Assembly: GCA_002257025.1 (NCBI GenBank)
Contig: NCHA01000001.1
Location: 900,110 to 964,109 of the forward strand
Origin: Sphingobacteriales bacterium 16-39-50
Lineage (GTDB): Bacteria; Bacteroidota; Bacteroidia; Sphingobacteriales; Sphingobacteriaceae
DNA: 64,000 nt
Direction: 5' to 3'
Shown here one piece after another: positions 34,757 through 42,899 of this stretch. The position numbers and the translations under genes were made by a program. Within the stretch, counting starts at the first letter, position 1; every line of letters starts with the position of its first letter. The notes beneath the pieces were generated by a model, which did not search any database, had not been told where the DNA came from, and saw only the letters and a program-made list of their open reading frames with translations.

Positions 34757-35851
34757 ATGTTAGTCATGAAAAACCTAAGCCTGGATTCATACTCCCTGTA
34801 TAAATTCGAGCATTTTTTCGAATTATCACCTGATTTGCTGTGCATTGCAGGTTTTGACGGGTATTGGAAAAGAATCAATCCTTCCGTTTCGCGTACTTTA
34901 GGGTATTCTGTTGAAGAGCTTACATCCAGACCAATTACAAGCTTTGTTCACCCAGAAGACAAACTCATGACTGATGAATCCCGTGAGAATCTGACAGAAA
35001 GCACCCCCTTAATAAACTTTGAAAACCGTTATATCACTAAGGATGGAAGAATTGTATGGCTTTCCTGGACCTCGATGCCCGTTGAAAAGGAAAAGCTAAT
35101 CTATGCCATAGCCAAAAATATAACTTACAAAAAGAAACTGGAGGAAGAAAGAAATCAGCAACTTGCCAATCTTACAAAAAGCCATCAGGATTTAAAGCAA
35201 CTGAGTTATGCTACTTCTCATGACCTCAGATCTCCAATAAATAACTTACTCTCATTAGTAGGGCTTCTGGATGATTCAAAAGTTGATGACCCCGAGATTT
35301 TACAGTATCTGACATTCCTGAAATCATCGGCAGAAAATTTAAGTGATATTCTGAACAATTCTGTGGATATTTTAACTCAAAAAGACCAATTGAATATTCA
35401 GATTGAAGAATTAAACCTAAACCAGCATCTGAATTCGGTATTAGGTTCAATCCAGTCTATCTTAGAGGGCTCAAATGTTAGTATAAAAGCAGATTTTTCT
35501 GAACTTGAAACGATCAAATTCAACAGAAATTACATGGAAAGTATTTTGCTTAATCTGATTACCAACTCCATTAAATATGCAAGATCCGGTGTTCCTCCTC
35601 TTATATCAATTTACTCCAGGAAGTCGAATGGACTTAGTCAATTGATTATATCTGATAATGGAATGGGCTTTGACATGGAAAAAGTCAGGGATAAGGTATT
35701 CGGTCTGAATCAAAAATTCCATGACCATCCTGACAGTAAAGGGATCGGTTTATATCTGGTCTATAATCATATCACCAGCCTGGGGGGAAGAATTTCCCTG
35801 GATAGTAAAATCAATGAAGGCGCAACATTCACAATTACCTTTAGGGATTAG
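34757..35851 (+). CDS. PAS-domain sensor histidine kinase
   Basis: 364 residues, no membrane helix, so cytoplasmic. Residues about 15-130 are a PAS/PAC module (FELSPDLLCIAGFDGYWKRINP ... RYITKDGRIVWLSW). A short coiled coil leads to HisKA with the phospho-acceptor in YATSHDLRSPINN (His about 154). The HATPase domain is intact: N box LNLITNSIKYA, G1 ISDNGMGFDM, G2 GIGLYLV. No partner regulator is adjacent, so it is an orphan kinase between two anion-transporter genes. Confidence 0.9.
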   Translation: MLVMKNLSLDSYSLYKFEHFFELSPDLLCIAGFDGYWKRINPSVSRTLGYSVEELTSRPITSFVHPEDKLMTDESRENLTESTPLINFENRYITKDGRIVWLSWTSMPVEKEKLIYAIAKNITYKKKLEEERNQQLANLTKSHQDLKQLSYATSHDLRSPINNLLSLVGLLDDSKVDDPEILQYLTFLKSSAENLSDILNNSVDILTQKDQLNIQIEELNLNQHLNSVLGSIQSILEGSNVSIKADFSELETIKFNRNYMESILLNLITNSIKYARSGVPPLISIYSRKSNGLSQLIISDNGMGFDMEKVRDKVFGLNQKFHDHPDSKGIGLYLVYNHITSLGGRISLDSKINEGATFTITFRD

Positions 35852-36089
35852 AAAATAAGCGATTAACATAAAGCTTTTTCTGAATTAATTCCACAAAAGA
35901 CGATTTGAATATGACCTATAAACAGGTATATTTAAATATGCAATTTATTCGGGTCTGAATAAATTTCCATAACCTTCGCTTCTGGCTGGTTTTATACCAT
36001 AATAAGCTATTATAGCCTAAAGCTTGCCAATCCCGGGGTGACATCAGAATGATTACCTTTTTCTGATCAGTAGTTATCTTATTAAGAGT

Positions 36090-37778
36090 ATGAAACAGAA
36101 TGAATTTACCCCGAAATTTTTCTCCCTTCTTCGTTCGGGTATTAGTAAACAACAGATAAGTAGAGATATTTTAGCCGGCATAATTGTCGGTATTGTAGCA
36201 TTACCACTGGCAATAGCTTTTGCTATTGCTTCGGGGGTCAGCCCTGAAAAGGGCCTTATTACTGCAATTATTGGCGGACTTATTGTTTCAGTTTTAGGAG
36301 GAAGCCGGGTACAGATCGGTGGACCAACAGGTGCTTTCATTGTCATTGTATATGCCATTGTTCATGATCATGGGGTTGATGGGCTCACAATTGCAACCTT
36401 CATGGCTGGTTTTTTGATACTCGGAATGGGCTTTGCCAAACTTGGCAATTATCTGAGATTCATACCCTACCCGCTTATCGTTGGTTTTACAAGCGGCATT
36501 GCACTAATCATCTTCTCTTCACAAATAAAAGATTTTCTCGGTCTCCCGATTCAGAACTTACCTCCGGATTTTGTAGATAAATGGTTGGTATATGGGGATT
36601 ATATGGGTCAAATCAACTGGACCGCCTTTGCAATAGCGTTGGCAACTGTGTTATTGTCCCTGAACTTTCACCGGATCAGTAAAAAGATCCCGGGATCAAT
36701 CGTTGTAATTCTGTTAAGTACTGCAGTCGTATATTTTTTCAAACTACCGGTTGAAACTATCGAAAGTAAATTCGGAGAGATCCCAAACAAAATCTCTATG
36801 CCTTCTGTACCGGGTATTGATTTTGCCACAATCAAACTGCTGATACAACCTGCTATAGCGATTGCTTTACTGGGAAGCATTGAATCTTTACTTTCGGCGG
36901 TTGTTGCAGATGGAATGATAGGAGGCAGGCACCGTTCAAACATGGAGCTGGTCGCACAGGGTGCTTCAAATATCTTCTCAGGATTATTCGGAGGCATACC
37001 TGTTACCGGTGCGATTGCCAGAACTGCTACCAATATTAAAAATGGAGGCAGAACCCCTATTGCAGGGATTGTCCATGCACTGGTACTTTTATTAATTATG
37101 CTACTGCTGGCACCGGTCGCTAAACTTATTCCCCTATCCTGTCTGGCAGGAATACTTGTGGTAGTTGCTTGGCATATGGGGGAATGGCATCATTTCTTTT
37201 CGATGATGAAAAGTAACCGTATGGATGTGCTGGTGCTGCTTACCTCATTCTTTCTTACCGTTTTCTTTGATCTGATTATAGCAATTGAAATAGGAATGAT
37301 CTTATCTAGTTTTATTTTCATGAAACGGATGAGTGAAGCAACTTCAATAGAGACTACCGGGAATCTCCTGGATCCCAAAGCTGAAAACGAAGGGGCACTG
37401 TTTGAAGAAGAACTTACAGGAATACCAAAAAATGTACTGATCTATGAAATTAATGGCCCCCTATTTTTTGGTGCCTCTCAAAAATTCCAGGAAGTGATCA
37501 CAGATCTGAATAAACAACCTGAAATTTTAATTCTGAGAATGAGATATGTTCCATTTATAGATGCTACCGGTATTAACCGCCTCAAAGAGATGTGTACACA
37601 ATTATTATCCAAGGGGACCACAATAATAATTTCTGGAGCGAATCATGAAGTTAAACATGAACTCCTAAAAGCACAATTGTATACAATAATTGATAAACAT
37701 AATATATTGTCAAACATCAATGATGCACTTGAAAGATCAAAACACCTGATTGCTGAAAAAGAAGATACAAGAATTTAG
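36090..37778 (+). CDS. SulP family anion transporter with STAS domain
   Basis: 562 residues. The membrane part (about 1-415) starts with the SulP pattern DILAGIIVGIVALPLAIAFAIASG and GGSRVQIGGPTGAFIV. The C-terminal STAS domain (about 445-550) has RYVPFIDATGINRLKEM with the conserved Asp-Ala-Thr. SulP proteins import sulfate, bicarbonate or other oxyanions with sodium or protons. Many Bacteroidota SulPs are candidate bicarbonate or sulfate carriers; I cannot choose. No carbonic anhydrase or sulfur gene is adjacent. Confidence 0.9.
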   Translation: MKQNEFTPKFFSLLRSGISKQQISRDILAGIIVGIVALPLAIAFAIASGVSPEKGLITAIIGGLIVSVLGGSRVQIGGPTGAFIVIVYAIVHDHGVDGLTIATFMAGFLILGMGFAKLGNYLRFIPYPLIVGFTSGIALIIFSSQIKDFLGLPIQNLPPDFVDKWLVYGDYMGQINWTAFAIALATVLLSLNFHRISKKIPGSIVVILLSTAVVYFFKLPVETIESKFGEIPNKISMPSVPGIDFATIKLLIQPAIAIALLGSIESLLSAVVADGMIGGRHRSNMELVAQGASNIFSGLFGGIPVTGAIARTATNIKNGGRTPIAGIVHALVLLLIMLLLAPVAKLIPLSCLAGILVVVAWHMGEWHHFFSMMKSNRMDVLVLLTSFFLTVFFDLIIAIEIGMILSSFIFMKRMSEATSIETTGNLLDPKAENEGALFEEELTGIPKNVLIYEINGPLFFGASQKFQEVITDLNKQPEILILRMRYVPFIDATGINRLKEMCTQLLSKGTTIIISGANHEVKHELLKAQLYTIIDKHNILSNINDALERSKHLIAEKEDTRI

Positions 37779-37876
37779 CCATTTTTTCTAATTCACACTA
37801 AGAAATTCAAGCGAAAGTGGTTGAATTTTATTTCTAAAATTATTTGGTATATTTAATAAACAAAAAATAAAAGGTT

Positions 37877-38086
37877 ATGAAAGCAAACATGGGTAATACC
37901 GACAAAATCATCAGAATTCTGGCAGCAATTTTAATCGGAGTTCTATATTTCATGCAATTAATCTCAGGAACACTTGCAATTGTGCTTTTAATTGTCGCAG
38001 GAGCATTTATCATAACAAGTTTTATGAGTTTTTGCCCATTATATCTGCCTTTTGGACTATCTACTGTTCAAAAAGAGAAGAAATAG
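37877..38086 (+). CDS. DUF2892 small membrane protein
   Basis: 69 residues. It begins MGNTDKIIRILAAILIGVLYF and has two membrane helices with FCPLYLPFGLST at the end, which is the DUF2892 (YgaP membrane part) pattern. In other bacteria this hairpin is fused to or encoded beside rhodanese domains. Here it is alone. Confidence 0.85.
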   Translation: MKANMGNTDKIIRILAAILIGVLYFMQLISGTLAIVLLIVAGAFIITSFMSFCPLYLPFGLSTVQKEKK

Positions 38087-38292
38087 GCTATTAATAAATT
38101 AATTCCTGCTCAGATCGTCATAAAGACAAATCTGATTGGCATGTTTTGCCTGATTTTGTAAAGGTCATATAATTTATCCCTATCTGGTCAGTTTTAACTC
38201 CGAAAGAGCTTTTAATCAAAAAAAAATGAAACAAAATATATCTTATAACGAATAAACCCATAAAAAAACAGAAAATACAAGGTATTTAATTT

Positions 38293-38751
38293 ATGAGCAG
38301 TAATCAGCATTTTTTAAGACTATGGGAAGAGGGACGAACCAGATTTTCAAAACTACTATTTGAAATTAAAGAAGAAGACCTGCAAAAGACACTTGCCCCT
38401 GCTCCTAACTCTGCTGGATTCATCATCAGACATATTGCGGATGTAGAGCTATTGTTTGCGAAAAATGTATTTAAAACAGAAGGTATTCAGGTACATGCCC
38501 AAACAATAATTGACCAGAGGGACACGGGTGAATGGACCAATCTCAAAGATCTGCTTGAATACAATCAAAAAGCCTACGAAGGATTGAAAACAGCCATTTC
38601 AATTCAGAATGACGAGGCATGGGAAGATCCGATTAACACAAAAGAATTTGGAACTAAAACCAAATCTGAAGCCCTTGGCCGGATCATTACGCATACTGCA
38701 TACCATGCGGGACAACTGGCCATTATTTTAAAATATGGAGAGGAGAGATGA
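38293..38751 (+). CDS. DinB-like metal-binding protein
   Basis: 152 residues, all helical. The DinB/YfiT triad is visible: His in IRHIADVELLF (near 50) and the pair in ITHTAYHAGQLAII (near 136 and 140). Such four-helix proteins bind a divalent metal, and some are thiol-dependent transferases. It is not the DNA polymerase called DinB. Partner thiol unknown. Confidence 0.85.
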   Translation: MSSNQHFLRLWEEGRTRFSKLLFEIKEEDLQKTLAPAPNSAGFIIRHIADVELLFAKNVFKTEGIQVHAQTIIDQRDTGEWTNLKDLLEYNQKAYEGLKTAISIQNDEAWEDPINTKEFGTKTKSEALGRIITHTAYHAGQLAIILKYGEER

Positions 38752-38785
38752 ATTTCAAAATCGCCAAATTGAAATTAATAAACAA

Positions 38786-39184
38786 TTAGCTAAAATCATA
38801 AGTTAGTATTAACCAACCGGAATAATCTTGATGACAATCAATTGAGAAAATTTTTTCCGAAACTAGATTATTTCTAATAAAAATCGACAGCCTGGCTTCA
38901 CCAGTATAATTAAGATTTGAAATATTGATGAATGCTTTTAATTTAATAATTTTTAAATTTTGAATGGGTTCAAATACATCTCTCTCCCATAAATTAGAAT
39001 TAATCTTCTCAATTTGAATCTGGTTTTTTTTAATGTATAATACCTGTGTTGGTGCCTTAAAATTCAATTCTACTTTATAACTAATTTTAGTTTCCAATTC
39101 AATAGTTTTTCTAAAAAACCAAGCATTTAGCGGCGATAAGATACTCACCATAAGATTTCTAGCAACGATTTTTCTTGTTAACAT
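38786..39184 (-). CDS. Hypothetical protein, no recognisable family
   Basis: 132 residues. Beta-rich composition (YKVELNFKAPTQVLYIKKNQI; AFINISNLNYTGEARLSIFI), ending WLILTYDFS. It has no signal peptide, no cysteine cluster and very low GC. It is the only plausible gene in this 630-base stretch. It may be a real orphan gene or a chance frame; codon use is AT-rich like the flanks, which weakens the case. Confidence 0.35.
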   Translation of the reverse strand: MLTRKIVARNLMVSILSPLNAWFFRKTIELETKISYKVELNFKAPTQVLYIKKNQIQIEKINSNLWERDVFEPIQNLKIIKLKAFINISNLNYTGEARLSIFIRNNLVSEKIFSIDCHQDYSGWLILTYDFS

Positions 39185-39406
39185 TTTATTAGCATAATAT
39201 ATCTTATAAACAAAAAGAGCAATAGAACTTAGAAAGTAATTGGTTGATCAACCCTGAAAATCTCGAAGATTTAACTTTCCATGAAACATTTCAATCTCCA
39301 GCTTTGAAATATCTACATTTTTAAAATGCAAATAAATAAGTATTAATACTCCAATATTAAAAGAGCACTAAATCGTTTCTGCTCAAACAAACATTTCCTG
39401 ATATAC

Positions 39407-39414
39407 TATATTTG
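39407..39414 (+). promoter_or_regulatory. -7 promoter box of the ATP-cone/Mrr gene
   Basis: TATATTTG, a perfect TAnnTTTG, 30 bases before the ATG at 39445. Confidence 0.6.
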
Positions 39415-39444
39415 GATATTATCAAAAACAAAACAGAAAGCAAT

Positions 39445-40299
39445 ATGAATCAGCCTCAAGATATATACGTAACAAAGATGTCGGGAGAAAAAGTACTTTT
39501 TGATGAAAATAGACTTAGAAATTCACTAAAACGATCCAATGCTGACCCCGACATTATTGAGGAGGTTGTTGTAAAAATAAAAACGGAGCTATACGATTTA
39601 ATCCCTACGCGCGAAATCTATCGCATGGCATTCACTATGCTCAGAAAAAAGGCAGGATCATCAGCATCCAGGTATAAACTCAAAAGAGCCATTCTTGAAT
39701 TGGGACCAAGTGGCTTCCCCTTTGAAAAATATGTTAGCGAGCTTTTAAAATTCAGAAACTACCAAACCAGCGTCGGAGAAATTGTCAAAGGACACTGTGT
39801 TAGTCATGAGATTGATATCATTGGAGATAAAGAAGATCGCCACTTAATTATAGAATGTAAGTTTCACAGCGACCAGCATCGATTCTGCGATATAAAAGTA
39901 CCACTCTATATTCACTCCAGATTTAAGGATGTAGAAACTGAATTGCGAAAGAAGAAAGAGTTTCAGGATAAAACTATACTTGGCGGACTTGTAACCAATA
40001 CGCGCTTCTCAGGCGATGCACTGCAATATGGGCAGTGTATGGGTATGTTTATGTTGAGCTGGGATCATCCCGGTGAAAAAAGTCTGAAAGCAATCATTGA
40101 CCAGTCAGGACTTCACCCGGTTACCAGTTTACTGACTATTACTATGGAAGAAAAAAATCAATTGTTGACCCATGGCATAGTCCTTTGTAAAAGCCTGGCT
40201 GATAATCCATCCATTTTGCAGAATTTGAACATTTCTGCCAGCAGAATCAAAAAAATAATGCAGGAAGTGGAAGAAATCTGTGAATGTAAGCTTGAGTAA
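39445..40299 (+). CDS. ATP-cone domain fused to an Mrr-like restriction endonuclease
   Basis: 284 residues from the ATG at 39445; an in-frame TTG at 39412 falls inside the promoter box. Residues about 8-95 form an ATP-cone (VTKMSGEKVLFDENRLRNSL, IPTREIYRMAFTMLRKK), the nucleotide sensor known from ribonucleotide reductase and NrdR. Residues about 105-215 are a PD-(D/E)xK nuclease with HEIDIIGDKEDRHLIIECKFH, i.e. catalytic Asp and Glu-x-Lys. A basic helical tail follows. This suggests a nuclease gated by ATP/dATP levels. No methylase gene is nearby, so it is not a classical type II system. Confidence 0.87.
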   Translation: MNQPQDIYVTKMSGEKVLFDENRLRNSLKRSNADPDIIEEVVVKIKTELYDLIPTREIYRMAFTMLRKKAGSSASRYKLKRAILELGPSGFPFEKYVSELLKFRNYQTSVGEIVKGHCVSHEIDIIGDKEDRHLIIECKFHSDQHRFCDIKVPLYIHSRFKDVETELRKKKEFQDKTILGGLVTNTRFSGDALQYGQCMGMFMLSWDHPGEKSLKAIIDQSGLHPVTSLLTITMEEKNQLLTHGIVLCKSLADNPSILQNLNISASRIKKIMQEVEEICECKLE

Positions 40300-40351
40300 A
40301 ATGAGTAAATATTGAGTATTAACACTTATATCTAATACTCAAGCAATTACT

Positions 40352-40359
40352 TAATTTTG
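40352..40359 (+). promoter_or_regulatory. -7 promoter box of the signalling cluster
   Basis: TAATTTTG matches TAnnTTTG and lies 21 bases before the ATG at 40381. An in-frame TTG start (40357) overlaps it and was therefore rejected. Confidence 0.55.
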
Positions 40360-40380
40360 GCATTGACTAATCACGCTCTA

Positions 40381-42381
40381 ATGCTAAATTTTCTAAGAGG
40401 TATTTCCATAGCTAACGGCTTGTTACTACAAGAGTCTGAAATTAGCTCTTGTTTACAAAAAGTGGTAGAAGTACTCGGACAAGCAACTCAGGTTGACCGA
40501 TGCTATATTTTCACCAACAGAATGGATACAGATGGTAAACTGAAACTTTACTATACACAGGAATGGTGCAATACCGGAATTGAGGCATATCTAGGAGCGC
40601 CTGAACTAAGTGGTCACACTTACGATGTGTTTCCTGGTCTTTACGACACCTTTATCAACAATATTTCTCTGTTTGGTTTGGTAAAAGATAGTACCAATAC
40701 AAAATTTAAAGAGACGATGGAGATGCAGGGTATTCAATCCTACCTGTTTACTCCTATTTTTTGTGATGGCAATTTCTGGGGCTGGATGGGTTACGATTAC
40801 TGCACTCACGAACGTAATTGGGAACAGACTGATGTTGATGTACTATTTGCAGTAGCAAGAAATATTGGTTTGAGATTACATCGCGAGCAAGCGGAGGAGA
40901 AATTTACAATTGCAGAAGAACGCCTGAATCTTGCCATTTCAATTTCAAAACAAGGTTTATGGGAATGGGATTTAAAAACCGATTCTGTTATCTTCTCTGA
41001 TTATTTTGCAGAAATGCTTGGATATGAGCCTGAAAAATTTGAGCAAACTTATGCCAACTGGAGAAGTCTCGTTAACCCCGAAGATCTGGTAATAACCGAA
41101 AATAAAATCAAGGATTATTTAGAAAAAAAAAACAACAACTATACCGTAGATCTTAGAATGCGGCATCAAAAAGGTCATGAGATTTGGGTTAAGGGTGCAG
41201 GTATAGCCAAATGGGATAAAGATGGAACTCCATTGTATATGGTTGGTACCCAAATGGATATTACTGAGTTGAAAACTCAGCAACTTGTAATAGAACAGCA
41301 AAGAAATGAGTACGATCAGTTAATTAACAATCTGGCCGAAGCTGTATTCCGTTTAAATAGTAAAATGGAATTCAGTTTCATCAATGATTTCTGGTTTAAT
41401 ATCTCCGGCTATAAAAAGACTGATTCAATTCACACCTCCATCTTGGACTATATCATTGAAGAAGATCGTATTCTGGCAAAACAATGTTTTCTTTCATTGA
41501 ATAAAGAACAGGAGGACAGTACTGTTCAGGAACTAAGAATAAGAAATAAAAATGGTGAAATTCAGTGGGTACAAATTATTGCCAGAAGATTTTCTATGAA
41601 TGCCGATAATGAAAATTCAGCAATTGCCGGTAGTATCATTGATATTACCAACAGGAAAGAGTCTGAACAAAAAGCATTGGAAATGACAGAACTGAAATCC
41701 AACTTTGTTACCATGGCATCTCACCAGTTCCGTACACCTTTAACCGTGATTTATTCAAATATTGAACTACTTGAAAATTACGCTGAACATATTGATGTTA
41801 AAATTGCAAACAGACTGCTGAAACTGGGTAAACGAATCAAGTCGGAAATAAACCGAATGACCGACCTGATGAATAATATTCTATTATTTGGAAAGTACGA
41901 CTCTAGAGAACCTACTTTAAATACCAAACCTTCTGATTTAAGCATATTATGCAAGAGAGTAATCAATACCTATTTCTCTAAACAGGGGGATGGCCGAAAA
42001 GTTCAATTTTGCAGTGATGATCATATTAAAAGGCCGGTCAAAATCGACGAGCTATTTTTCACCTATATACTGACCAATATCATTTCCAACGCGTTTAAAT
42101 ATTCTGAAGGTGAACAAAATCCTGAGGTAAGCGTCTATCATAAACCGGATTGTGTAGAGATAAAAGTCCGCGATTACGGAATTGGTGTACCGAAAGACGA
42201 AATAAATAAATTATTTGATTCATTTTATAGAGCTTCAAACACAAGTACCATACCAGGTTCGGGTCTGGGTTTAGTTGTTGCCAAGCAATTTATGGAGCTG
42301 CATGGCGGCACTATTAAGCTGGAGAGTAAACTTGGTGCAGGAAGTATAGTAATCTTAACTTTTCCATATGCAGAAACGTAA
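40381..42381 (+). CDS. GAF-PAS-PAS sensor histidine kinase
   Basis: 666 residues, cytoplasmic. A GAF domain at about 10-165 (QATQVDRCYIFTNRM ... FWGWMGYDYCTHERNW), PAS/PAC at about 175-300 (ISKQGLWEWDLKTDSVIFSD ... GTPLYMVGTQMDITELK) and a second PAS at about 310-430 are followed by HisKA with MASHQFRTPLT (His about 448) and a complete HATPase (NIISNAFKYSEG, VRDYGIGVP, SGLGLVVAKQF). It overlaps the response regulator gene at 42368 by 14 bases, so the two form a cotranslated pair. The signal is unknown. Confidence 0.92.
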   Translation: MLNFLRGISIANGLLLQESEISSCLQKVVEVLGQATQVDRCYIFTNRMDTDGKLKLYYTQEWCNTGIEAYLGAPELSGHTYDVFPGLYDTFINNISLFGLVKDSTNTKFKETMEMQGIQSYLFTPIFCDGNFWGWMGYDYCTHERNWEQTDVDVLFAVARNIGLRLHREQAEEKFTIAEERLNLAISISKQGLWEWDLKTDSVIFSDYFAEMLGYEPEKFEQTYANWRSLVNPEDLVITENKIKDYLEKKNNNYTVDLRMRHQKGHEIWVKGAGIAKWDKDGTPLYMVGTQMDITELKTQQLVIEQQRNEYDQLINNLAEAVFRLNSKMEFSFINDFWFNISGYKKTDSIHTSILDYIIEEDRILAKQCFLSLNKEQEDSTVQELRIRNKNGEIQWVQIIARRFSMNADNENSAIAGSIIDITNRKESEQKALEMTELKSNFVTMASHQFRTPLTVIYSNIELLENYAEHIDVKIANRLLKLGKRIKSEINRMTDLMNNILLFGKYDSREPTLNTKPSDLSILCKRVINTYFSKQGDGRKVQFCSDDHIKRPVKIDELFFTYILTNIISNAFKYSEGEQNPEVSVYHKPDCVEIKVRDYGIGVPKDEINKLFDSFYRASNTSTIPGSGLGLVVAKQFMELHGGTIKLESKLGAGSIVILTFPYAET

Positions 42382-42733
42382 AATCCTGTTAGTTGAGGAT
42401 GAAATTACCCTTAGGGATACCATAGAAGAAATACTTGATTTCAATGATTTTGATGTAAAAACTGCTTCAAATGGTGAGATTGCTTTAGCTGTTTTGAAGG
42501 ATTGGAAACCTGATCTTATTTTAAGTGATGTGATGATGCCGGGAATTTCAGGTTTTGATCTAATCCGGATGGTTCAGGGAATAGAAGAACTCAAACAAAT
42601 TCCGTTTATATTTTTATCGGCATTGGTGGCCAAACATGAACAAAAAAAAGGACTGGATTTAGGTGCAAGAGCATTTCTTACCAAACCGTTTAAAACTGCA
42701 GACCTCTTAAAATTGATTGAAAAACATCTTTAA
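42368..42733 (+). CDS. Single-domain response regulator
   Basis: 121 residues, a receiver domain only: acidic pair VEDE, phospho-acceptor Asp in LILSDVMMPG, Ser in FLSAL and the Lys in LTKPFK. It has no output domain, so it acts by protein contact or as a phosphorelay shuttle. It overlaps the kinase gene upstream, its likely partner, and is followed by a strong hairpin at 42791-42820. Confidence 0.92.
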   Translation: MQKRKILLVEDEITLRDTIEEILDFNDFDVKTASNGEIALAVLKDWKPDLILSDVMMPGISGFDLIRMVQGIEELKQIPFIFLSALVAKHEQKKGLDLGARAFLTKPFKTADLLKLIEKHL

Positions 42734-42790
42734 CTGACCAACCAACAGGGGCTATACATTCAATAATTAATTGATAAAACAAACAACCTA

Positions 42791-42820
42791 AACAAGTACT
42801 TATAAGTATAAGTACTTGTT
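42791..42820 (+). terminator. Perfect 14-bp hairpin after the first kinase-regulator pair
   Basis: aacaagtacttata / tataagtacttgtt with a 2-base loop, followed by ttttaaa. It lies 58 bases past the regulator stop and 80 before the next kinase. It is rather AT-rich, so it may be a terminator or a binding palindrome. Confidence 0.6.
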
Positions 42821-42899
42821 TTAAATTTTAAAAAGAGTGTGCTGGTATATAATACCTATTTTTATAGTAGATGTCTGAGCTATACAAGAAAAGCATACC

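Noticed and set aside
38293..38751. DNA polymerase IV (dinB)
   Set aside because: The protein is a small helical DinB/YfiT-type metal-binding protein and has no polymerase motifs.
39185..39444. Gene in the AT-rich stretch before the ATP-cone/Mrr gene
   Set aside because: No frame of useful length; only the promoter box at 39407-39414 is supported.
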